Assembly: GCA_903850725.1 (NCBI GenBank)
Contig: CAINMG010000133.1
Location: 1-19,680, forward strand
Reading direction: 5' to 3'
Length of the DNA: 19,680 nt
Source of the DNA: Candidatus Staskawiczbacteria bacterium
GTDB lineage: Bacteria > Patescibacteriota > Minisyncoccia > Minisyncoccales > Staskawiczbacteraceae
Shown: piece after piece, positions 13,879 to 19,680 of the stretch
Numbering within the stretch: position 1 is the first letter of the stretch
How the letters are laid out: the number at the start of each line of letters is the position of its first letter
Notes under the pieces: generated by a model
The model's input: the letters and a program-made list of their open reading frames with translations, nothing else
The model's database searches: none
What the model was told of the DNA's origin: nothing
Translations under genes and position numbers: made by a program

Positions 13879-13893
13879 TCCGCCAGAGGCGGA
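13879..13893. repeat. Palindromic element, same stem as in rpoA
   Basis: TCCGCC-AGA-GGCGGA: a 6-bp stem and 3-nt loop, identical in stem to 7298-7312 in rpoA. It lies in the gap before holB, 13 nt after a run of eight G (13858-13865). No holB promoter was found with confidence. Confidence 0.75.
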
Positions 13894-13936
13894 TTCGTTT
13901 TGGGCGTGAAAATTGTAAAATATAAATTTTTAAAAT

Positions 13937-14827
13937 ATGATTATAGGGCATCAAAAGCAATGGGAATTTTTAAAGCGAAGTTTTGAGGAAGGTCAGTTGG
14001 CTCATGCTTTTTTGTTTTGCGGAGAAAGTCAGATTGGTAAAAAAACTTTAGCAATAGAACTAGTAAAGTTATTAAATTGCCAAGATGCAAATAAACCGTG
14101 TGGGGCTTGCAAGAATTGTCTTGATGTTGAGAAGGGTAAATTTTTGGATTTTTTGTTTGTAAGATCCGGAGAAGAGTCAAATAATTTTGAAGGAATGTTT
14201 TCGTATAATTCTGCTTTGCCAGATTTAAAAAGTGGGGAAGTGCTAACAGATAAAAAAGAAATTGGAATTGATCAAGCTAGAAAAGCTTTAGATTTTTTAA
14301 GTTTAAGGTCTTATTTTTCTGGGTATAAAGCAGTAATTATTGATAATGCAGAAAAATTAACCATAGAAGCTCAAAATTGTTTACTTAAAACTTTAGAAGA
14401 ACCAAAAGGCAAAACAATTCTCATTCTAGTAACTAGTCAGCCAGATAGGCTTTTGACTACAATTTTTTCAAGATGCCAAACAATTAAATTTTTTGCAACA
14501 AAAGAGATTTTAAAAGTTTCAAAAAATCCAGAACAAGTAAAAAAAGAGAAAGAAACTTTAGATGAATTGTTAAAAATTATTTCAGGTAGTTTAGCAGAAA
14601 AATTTGCTTATACAAAAAATATTAAAGAAGACCCTTCGACAAGCTCAGGGCAAGGGGCGATTGTGCTGGAAATTATGAGAATCTTACAAAAGCATTTTAG
14701 AAAAAATATTTTGACAGATAATTCTGCAACTAAAAAACTCAAACTTTTAGATGAGTTAATTTACAAGCTTACTTTTACCAATGCCAGCCCAAAGCTAGCA
14801 CTAGAAATATTATTTTTAGAGCTATAG
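13937..14827 (+). CDS. holB: DNA polymerase III delta' subunit (clamp loader)
   Basis: This 296-aa AAA+ protein belongs to the clamp loader that places the sliding clamp on DNA. The N-terminus IIGHQKQWEFLKRSFEEGQLAHAFLF is typical. A Walker-A-like loop GESQIGKKT lies at 29-37. A four-Cys zinc module follows (C48, C55, C58, C61: CGACKNC). AVIIDNAEKLTIEAQNCLLKTLEEP is the Walker B/sensor region, and TTIFSRCQTIKF carries the SRC motif. The C-terminal collar helix domain is short. Residues about 232-240 (DPSTSSGQG) come from a dispersed repeat, absent from typical delta'. There is no Shine-Dalgarno sequence. The stop codon abuts the stop of the convergent helicase with no gap. Confidence 0.9.
   Translation: MIIGHQKQWEFLKRSFEEGQLAHAFLFCGESQIGKKTLAIELVKLLNCQDANKPCGACKNCLDVEKGKFLDFLFVRSGEESNNFEGMFSYNSALPDLKSGEVLTDKKEIGIDQARKALDFLSLRSYFSGYKAVIIDNAEKLTIEAQNCLLKTLEEPKGKTILILVTSQPDRLLTTIFSRCQTIKFFATKEILKVSKNPEQVKKEKETLDELLKIISGSLAEKFAYTKNIKEDPSTSSGQGAIVLEIMRILQKHFRKNILTDNSATKKLKLLDELIYKLTFTNASPKLALEILFLEL
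14632..14655. repeat. Dispersed repeat inside holB
   Basis: The 24-nt element at 14632-14655 begins CCCTTCGAC and ends CTCAGGGCAAGG. Its reverse complement matches the core of the repeat in the PEGA gene (9921-9943) except at the centre. It is translated in frame as PSTSSGQG. Confidence 0.8.
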
Positions 14828-17824
14828 TTATTTTATCATTTTGCGCAATGCGCAGAATTCGCAATCCTTATCACTGCAGGTTTTGTTCCAAAAACTCAAA
14901 TCCAAAATTTCTTTGGCAACTTGTTTGATTTGAATCTCCAAGTTATCAACCATTTCTTTTGTAATTGTAAAAAGCTCTTTTCTATATTTGCCTTTTTCAT
15001 CTGGCTGGATAAAGTCAATTTCCCCTGACTGCATTTTAAATTTATTGTTTTGATAGTTGTTTAAAAGCAAATTATAAAAAGTTAATTGTCTTAAATAGTT
15101 GCCATCGCCATTTTTGTTTAGTCCGGCTATATCATTTCTTGATTTAATTTTTCCTGTTTTGTAATCTACCACATTAACATTATTTGAGGAATCAAGAATT
15201 TCAATTTTATCAATTTTCCCATTAATTGTTATATTTTCAGCTAATTGGATTCTTTTGATGCTTAACTCATTTAATATATTAGTTTTCCAAGATTTATGAT
15301 AAAAATCATAATATCCAGACAAGGCTTCTCTGCCTTTTTTGAGCATTTCTTGGTATTCGTTTTGTTGTATGGATTGTTTATTTAATGATTCATCAAACCG
15401 CTTTAGCAAATATTCTTTTTGTAAATCCTTGCCATCTTTAACAGCATCAAAATAATTGCTCAATGATTCGTGAACTGCAGTTCCAAAAACCATAAATTTA
15501 TTTTGACTTCCGGGAAGTCTAATCAAATTGTTAAAGAAATAATTCCAGGGGCAAGATAAATAATTATTCAAAGCAGTTACTGAAAGTCCATTTTTGATGA
15601 ATAAATCATTTAGAAAATCTTTTTCTTTTATACTTGCCTTGCCATCAGAATCTAAAGCAAATTCATTTTGCAATTCATTTTCTTTAATTTGAATTTCTTC
15701 ATTTTCCATTCCAAATATTTTTACAAATTCAGGCTTTATTTCTTCTGTAAATAAACTTGGAAGCTTGTCTCTTGCTTCTTGATTTTTTACTGCATAGGTG
15801 ATTGTTACTTGTTTTTTGGCACGAGTAATAGCTACATAAAATAAATTCCTTTCATCTTCATCATCATCTTCTGCTAGGTCTTGATCGATCTTGTTAAGCA
15901 TAGAGAAAATTTGTGCTGGTAATTTTATATTCTCGTGATTTCTGCGTCCTCCCCAGTGCCCATCTTGTGCGCTTGTAATATAAACCTGATCAAACTCCAG
16001 CCCCTTTGATTTATGAGCTGTCATAAGCCTAACTTTGCCATTGGAGTATCCTGTTCCTTTATTTTTAATAGAAATATTATGTTCACGAATTACATCCAAA
16101 TAATCAAAAAAATCATCCAAAGTATAGTCTTTATGACTGGTAATTAAGTTTTTTACTTGGTCAAAAAATGTTCCTAGTTTTTGGATTTTCTCTACTGCTA
16201 ATGAATCTGACAAAATTTTTCCCAAAAGTCCTGAATCGCGGATTATGTCTTCGAAGATTGCTACGGCATTTTTATTATAACTTTGCTTTTTCCAAATAGA
16301 TAATTTTTTATAAATTTCTTTTAGTTTTTCTATATTTTCAACTTTTGCTTCTTTTAATAATTCATCAGATTTTATTATATCGTAAAGCAAAGTATCGCCA
16401 CGTTTAAAGCTTGAAAGTTTATAAATGTCTAATGCAGGAATATCAAAAATATCAATATATAGAAGCTCCACTAGTTCTCGGTCGCTACCAAATCTATAAA
16501 CAGCTCGCAAAATTATTAGAAGTTTTTTAATATCTTGGTCATCTAAAATATTTTGGTCTGATTCAATATTAAATGGAAGGCCAAATTTCCTTAAAATTCT
16601 TGCAATGTCAAAAACATCGCGGTTTTCACGGTATAAAATTGCAATTTGTTCTGGTTTGCTTCCTTTATCAAGTAATTGTTTTATATCTTTACCTAAAAAA
16701 TTATATTCTGCTTGCGGATTTACAAATTTCCTTATGTTTATCAAATTTTCTGGTTGGTTTATATTAGATAGAAGTTTTATGGAATTTGGTTTTAAATTGT
16801 GGGAGGCATCTAAAATAGTTTGAGTAGAGCGGTAGTTCTGCTTTAAAGAAATTTCTTTGACATCTTTGTACAAATTTTTAAAGTATAAAAAGTTTTCCAA
16901 AGATGCTCCTTGAAATCTAAATATAGCTTGTTTTTCATCTCCAACAATAAACAAATTTGGATTATTGTGATAGCTGGCCAAAAGCTCTAGAATCTTATTT
17001 TGTGCACTGTTTGTATCTTGGTGCTCGTCAACTAAGATATATTGATATTTTTCTTGTAAGATTAAAAGTAAATCATTATTTTTCTCTAAAGCTATTTTAA
17101 CTTCAACAATCATGTCGCTATAATCATAAAAACTAGATTTTCTTAAGGCTTGCTGATATTCCTTATAAACAATTGCTAACTCTTTGTTGCGCTCAATATT
17201 TTTTAAAAGAGTAATATATTTACCTTTCATTTTCCCTTTATTTATGCCTTTCTCATAGTACAAATCACTTATGCTTTCAAATTCATTAATTTCCTTCTTT
17301 ATAATTTTTGCAAAATCTTCTGGTAAAAATCCTTGTTGTTTTAAATCAGAAATAGCATGAATAATTGATGGCACATAAAAATATCTGCTACCAAAGGGTT
17401 TTAACTTTATTAGGTTTGAATTATCAATAATTTCTCTTATGATTTTAATTTGATCTACATCAGAGATGTTGGTAGAACCAATAATTTCTGGAAAATTATC
17501 TGGATACTCTTTGATAATATTGTTTGCAAAACCATGAAAAGTGGTGATATTTACTCTGTAAGCCATAGTTCCAATAATTTCGGATAAGTTTTTGCGCATT
17601 GAAGCTACTGCGCTCTCGGTAAAAGTCAAAGCCAAAATTGACTCTGGCGCAGTGTCAGTTTTATCTAAAATATTGGCAATTCTCATTGTTAGCAAATGAG
17701 TTTTGCCAGTGCCAGGTCCTGCAATTACCATAATTGGGCCATCAATTTCATCTACTCCAATTTTTTGCTCAGGGTTTAGTTTGGCGTAAAGGTTATTAAA
17801 TTTTTCTCTAAAATCTATTGACAT
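14828..17824 (-). CDS. UvrD-like helicase fused to Fe-S PD-(D/E)XK nuclease
   Basis: The protein has 998 aa. Superfamily 1A motifs are complete: Q motif LNPEQ (16-20), Walker A GPGTGKT (36-42), DEHQDTN, VGDEKQAIFRFQGA, LKQNYRST, MTAHKSKGLEFDQVYI and NLFYVAITRAKK (about 665-677). The last about 260 residues form a RecB/Cas4-like nuclease: SCPWNYFF (first Cys), GTAVHESL, the metal-binding GKIDKIEI and VVDYKTGK (D...DxK), LRQLTFYNLLL, and C-terminal CSDKDCEFC, making a probable 4Fe-4S site. This layout resembles mycobacterial AdnA/AdnB and suggests ATP-driven end processing of broken DNA; a defence role is possible. The promoter is overlapped by a palindrome (17876). The start follows that promoter by about 18 nt. 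Confidence 0.93.
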   Translation of the reverse strand: MSIDFREKFNNLYAKLNPEQKIGVDEIDGPIMVIAGPGTGKTHLLTMRIANILDKTDTAPESILALTFTESAVASMRKNLSEIIGTMAYRVNITTFHGFANNIIKEYPDNFPEIIGSTNISDVDQIKIIREIIDNSNLIKLKPFGSRYFYVPSIIHAISDLKQQGFLPEDFAKIIKKEINEFESISDLYYEKGINKGKMKGKYITLLKNIERNKELAIVYKEYQQALRKSSFYDYSDMIVEVKIALEKNNDLLLILQEKYQYILVDEHQDTNSAQNKILELLASYHNNPNLFIVGDEKQAIFRFQGASLENFLYFKNLYKDVKEISLKQNYRSTQTILDASHNLKPNSIKLLSNINQPENLINIRKFVNPQAEYNFLGKDIKQLLDKGSKPEQIAILYRENRDVFDIARILRKFGLPFNIESDQNILDDQDIKKLLIILRAVYRFGSDRELVELLYIDIFDIPALDIYKLSSFKRGDTLLYDIIKSDELLKEAKVENIEKLKEIYKKLSIWKKQSYNKNAVAIFEDIIRDSGLLGKILSDSLAVEKIQKLGTFFDQVKNLITSHKDYTLDDFFDYLDVIREHNISIKNKGTGYSNGKVRLMTAHKSKGLEFDQVYITSAQDGHWGGRRNHENIKLPAQIFSMLNKIDQDLAEDDDEDERNLFYVAITRAKKQVTITYAVKNQEARDKLPSLFTEEIKPEFVKIFGMENEEIQIKENELQNEFALDSDGKASIKEKDFLNDLFIKNGLSVTALNNYLSCPWNYFFNNLIRLPGSQNKFMVFGTAVHESLSNYFDAVKDGKDLQKEYLLKRFDESLNKQSIQQNEYQEMLKKGREALSGYYDFYHKSWKTNILNELSIKRIQLAENITINGKIDKIEILDSSNNVNVVDYKTGKIKSRNDIAGLNKNGDGNYLRQLTFYNLLLNNYQNNKFKMQSGEIDFIQPDEKGKYRKELFTITKEMVDNLEIQIKQVAKEILDLSFWNKTCSDKDCEFCALRKMIK

Positions 17825-17875
17825 ATATTTTTATACAACCACTACTATTTTATACGGTTAGTAATCATAAATAAC

Positions 17876-17897
17876 TATTCTACATTTTCGTGGAATA
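17876..17897 (-). promoter_or_regulatory. Palindromic operator candidate, copy 1 (helicase promoter)
   Basis: On the - strand TATTCCAC-N6-GTAGAATA. Twenty bases past the GAATAG end comes TATAAA (17854-17849), the likely -10 of the helicase-nuclease gene, so the palindrome covers the -35 position. Confidence 0.55.
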
Positions 17898-17935
17898 ACC
17901 TACTCATAATTAACAGTACTAATTTAATAACAGCT

Positions 17936-17955
17936 ATTCCACGTTTTTGTGGAAT
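17936..17955 (-). promoter_or_regulatory. Palindromic operator candidate, copy 2
   Basis: ATTCCAC-N6-GTGGAAT, a perfect 7-bp inverted repeat, 39 nt from copy 1 and between the regulator and the helicase gene. On the + strand it is followed by GTTTTTT, so a role as a + strand terminator cannot be excluded, but no + strand gene precedes it. Confidence 0.5.
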
Positions 17956-17979
17956 GTTTTTTGAAAAAGTTAGAAGGAT

Positions 17980-18255
17980 TTATAACTCAACAGATTTTAA
18001 AAAGTTCAATAAGTCATTAGGGAATTTTGCGGTGTTTATGGAGTAATATCTTCTTAAAAAATTTTTCCTTGATTGTACTAAATTATTTTTAGCTAAAATT
18101 GATAAACTTTTTGAAGTATTTCTAAAAGAAATATTTAAGGCTTCGGCAATATCGCCCACATAAGCTTCTTTATTTTCAATTAAATAAAGTAAGATTAAAG
18201 CTCGCCACTCATTGGAAATTACTTTTAAAATTCTTATTAAATCTATTTTACTCAT
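17980..18255 (-). CDS. ArsR-family winged helix-turn-helix regulator
   Basis: This 91-aa protein is the size of a single winged-HTH domain. Residues about 10-75 show the ArsR pattern: ISNEWRALILLYLIENKEA, recognition helix region DIAEALNISFRNTSKSLSIL, and wing LVQSRKNFLRRYYSI. No Cys or His cluster is present, so a metal-sensing role is unlikely; the signal is unknown. The family normally binds palindromic operators as a dimer and often represses itself. The palindrome at 18295 lies over its own promoter (TATAGT at 18272-18267), and copies 1 and 2 lie in front of the helicase-nuclease gene. That fits control of both, which is an inference. Confidence 0.8.
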   Translation of the reverse strand: MSKIDLIRILKVISNEWRALILLYLIENKEAYVGDIAEALNISFRNTSKSLSILAKNNLVQSRKNFLRRYYSINTAKFPNDLLNFLKSVEL

Positions 18256-18294
18256 AACTTTATCCTACTATAATCTTGCTATATTTACAAAATC

Positions 18295-18316
18295 TATTCT
18301 ACAAAAACGTGGAATA
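18295..18316 (-). promoter_or_regulatory. Palindromic operator candidate, copy 3 (regulator promoter)
   Basis: On the - strand TATTCCAC-N6-GTAGAATA, then 21 bases after GAATAG comes TATAGT (18272-18267), a likely -10 of the ArsR-like gene whose ATG is at 18255. The spacing matches copy 1 within 1 nt. Confidence 0.55.
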
Positions 18317-18363
18317 GTCTTGTTTTAGTTCGCGTGTTTATGTAAGTTGGTGCGATAAAATTT

Positions 18364-18440
18364 AGATTGCTTCGTCGGTTGCGACTTTCTCGCAATGACA
18401 ACGAAAACGAAACTGGATTCCCGCTGGCGCGGGAATGACG
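18364..18440. repeat. Dispersed interspersed repeat (two hairpins)
   Basis: The second hairpin, ATTCCCGC-TGGC-GCGGGAAT (18417-18436), is a perfect 8-bp stem. The first runs from GATTGC (18364) to GCAATGAC (18392-18399). Together they resemble a repeat found in many bacteria (from memory). The 18256-18447 gap holds only this, copy 3 of the palindrome and the regulator's promoter. An apparent - strand ORF through it is a repeat artefact. Confidence 0.7.
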
Positions 18441-18447
18441 CATTGTT

Positions 18448-19230
18448 TTAAATAATTGTTTGTTGGATTTTGGCTTTGTTTTTAATTTTTTCAGCAACTA
18501 TCATTTTGCGATACCTGCAGAATTGGCAGGTGTTGCTTGGCTCTGGGATTTGGTCGGAATCTAAACATTTTTTTATTTCAAAAATAACTGGCTCTACCCA
18601 AGAGTCATCGGCGTGGTGTGGTAAAATTAAAGTTCTAAATTCTAATTTAGAATCAAAAGATGGTCGGTTTTTTGCGGCGTTGGCAAAAAAGAAATACCCA
18701 GTTTTAGAAATGATATGTCCGAGTTTTCTAAAAATCCACTGATAAACTTCCATTTGCCTTTTGTAGGCTTGTTTATATTCGTGGTCAAGAGAAATAGGAT
18801 ATTCGGTGCTGGTTGATTTGTAATCTACAATATGAAGTTCTTTGGTGTCTATGTTTTGCCAAATATCATCAATAATGCCACAAATATTTAGATTGGTTTC
18901 TTTATGTAAAAATGAAGCTCCGATTTTTTTATTGTAATCATCTCGCCAGATAGCAAGATCGGGATGAGAGAAGGGGATTGCGTTTATATTATGTTTTTTT
19001 GCAACTTCGTGAATTTGTTTATTTTGCCTTAAATTATCAAACTCATTTTTTAAAAGTTGATCAACTGCAGAATTTAAAGACCATCCTGGCATATCTGGTC
19101 TGGAAATACCAAATCTGCGGTCAAGGTAGAAGCATTGTGGGCATTCCAAAAAAAACTCAATTTTGGATCTTGAAATATTGTATGGGTCAGAATTTTGTGG
19201 ATCGTAAATGTTTTTTCTTCTTTTAACCAT
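18448..19230 (-). CDS. Stand-alone PD-(D/E)XK (Cas4/RecB-like) Fe-S nuclease
   Basis: The protein has 260 aa. SKIEFFLECPQCFYLDRR gives two cysteines near 30-33, and NTCQFCRYRKM near the end gives two more, the 4Fe-4S ligand arrangement of Cas4/AddB-like nucleases. The catalytic core is ICGIIDDIWQN, HIVDYKST (DxK) and the helix YKRQMEVYQWIF with its conserved Gln. No helicase motifs are present and no Cas1/Cas2 or CRISPR array lies nearby, so it is not evidently a CRISPR Cas4. It shares its strand and fold with the nuclease domain of the helicase at 14828. A role in DNA end processing or repair is inferred. The start is the ATG at 19230. Confidence 0.82.
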   Translation of the reverse strand: MVKRRKNIYDPQNSDPYNISRSKIEFFLECPQCFYLDRRFGISRPDMPGWSLNSAVDQLLKNEFDNLRQNKQIHEVAKKHNINAIPFSHPDLAIWRDDYNKKIGASFLHKETNLNICGIIDDIWQNIDTKELHIVDYKSTSTEYPISLDHEYKQAYKRQMEVYQWIFRKLGHIISKTGYFFFANAAKNRPSFDSKLEFRTLILPHHADDSWVEPVIFEIKKCLDSDQIPEPSNTCQFCRYRKMIVAEKIKNKAKIQQTII

Positions 19231-19264
19231 TTTTTTAATTATGCGTAATTATAACTTATTTTAA

Positions 19265-19301
19265 AATAAACAAAAAGCCCTTTTAGGCATTTTTGTTTAT
19301 T
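19265..19301 (-). terminator. Terminator-like hairpin after the response regulator
   Basis: AATAAACAAAAAGCC (19265-19279) pairs with GGC-A-TTTTTGTTTATT (19286-19301), a long AT-rich stem with one bulged A. It begins 2 nt after the stop of the response regulator gene on the - strand and probably ends its transcript. Confidence 0.7.
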
Positions 19302-19302
19302 G

Positions 19303-19680
19303 TTATTTTATTTCTAATTTGCTTTTCGCTCTAAAAATAATTTCCTCAATTTTCATATCAGATTTTACTATATAGTCAGAATTGCCAACCTCTATAGCTT
19401 TGCTTATATGTTCTGGGTCTCCAAAATTAGTTAAAAATATGACAGGAACTTTACCCCCAGATTTTCTAATTTGTTTTATCATTTCTATGCCATCTAATTT
19501 TGGCATTAAAATATCAGCTAAGATTAAATCAGGCTTTTCTTTGTTTGCAATAGTTACGCCTTCTTGGCCATCTGATGCTGTAAAAACTATAAAGCCTTCT
19601 TCTTGAAAGCTATCTTTTAGTAATGATAGAAGATCTCTCTCATCTTCAGCTATCATAATTTTTTTATTTATTTTGCTCAT
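19303..19680 (-). CDS. Single-domain response regulator (receiver)
   Basis: This 125-aa protein is a receiver domain alone, with no output domain. The acidic pair E12-D13, phosphoacceptor D56 (LILADILMPKLDG), T84 (IFLTN) and K106 (YIVKSD) are all present, so phosphorylation by a histidine kinase is expected. Its ATG is the last three bases of the window on this strand, so its promoter and any partner kinase lie outside. It may act by protein-protein contact, like CheY or Spo0F. Several CPR genomes carry similar stand-alone receivers (from memory). Confidence 0.92.
   Translation of the reverse strand: MSKINKKIMIAEDERDLLSLLKDSFQEEGFIVFTASDGQEGVTIANKEKPDLILADILMPKLDGIEMIKQIRKSGGKVPVIFLTNFGDPEHISKAIEVGNSDYIVKSDMKIEEIIFRAKSKLEIK

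Noticed and set aside
17936..17963. Copy 2 of the palindrome as a + strand intrinsic terminator
   Set aside because: A short T-run follows, but no + strand gene ends upstream and the same palindrome recurs at two promoters, so an operator is more likely.
18294..18497. 67-codon - strand ORF with a MRHSRASGNP-like peptide
   Set aside because: It is a translation of the interspersed repeat at 18364-18440, and overlaps the end of the nuclease gene; such peptides are common repeat artefacts.
14828..19230. CRISPR-Cas locus because of the Cas4-like nuclease
   Set aside because: No repeat-spacer array and no Cas1, Cas2 or effector was seen; the three palindromes are spaced irregularly and lie at promoters.

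Overview
The window looks like a chromosomal segment of a Candidate Phyla Radiation (Patescibacteria, probably Parcubacteria-like) bacterium. This is an inference from four things: AT-rich DNA; compact ribosomal and cell-wall genes mostly without Shine-Dalgarno sequences; the very Cys-rich multi-zinc-ribbon protein family and a membrane-anchored PEGA protein, both of which I associate with these lineages; and many short palindromic repeats, some lying in frame inside genes. No rRNA, tRNA, CRISPR array or transposase was seen.

Layout. (1) 4-4890: two paralogous Cys-rich proteins flank a helix-turn-helix/ComF-like phosphoribosyltransferase gene, followed by a Nudix hydrolase. All are on the + strand and function is unknown. 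(2) 4909-9335: a ribosomal/RNA polymerase operon in the order infA, rpmJ, rpsM, rpsK, rpsD, rpoA, rplQ, rplM, rpsI, with a promoter before infA and a clear intrinsic terminator after rpsI. (3) 9404-9724: a free-standing small zinc-ribbon gene of higher G+C with its own Shine-Dalgarno sequence and terminator. (4) 9734-13428: a PEGA-domain membrane protein (-) divergent from a murA-mreB cell-wall operon that has a consensus promoter. (5) 13526-13830: a 54-codon gene (-) with consensus promoter, Shine-Dalgarno sequence, GTG start and perfect terminator, too short for ordinary ORF cut-offs. (6) 13937-19230: holB (+) abutting, end to end, a UvrD-like helicase fused to an Fe-S PD-(D/E)XK nuclease (-). 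Upstream of it come an ArsR-like regulator (-) and a second, stand-alone Cas4/RecB-like nuclease (-). (7) 19303-19680: a single-domain response regulator (-).

The strongest candidates for something undescribed are: three copies of one palindrome placed at the promoters of the ArsR-like regulator and of the helicase-nuclease, suggesting a small regulon for a DNA-processing enzyme; palindromic repeats inserted in frame into rpoA, holB and the PEGA gene; a heptamer tandem-repeat family (TAGNNNN) at three intergenic sites, one touching the rpsM start and one containing the mreB stop; the hidden 54-aa gene; and the paralogous Cys-rich pair, whose ends are about 93% identical in DNA while the middles have diverged.
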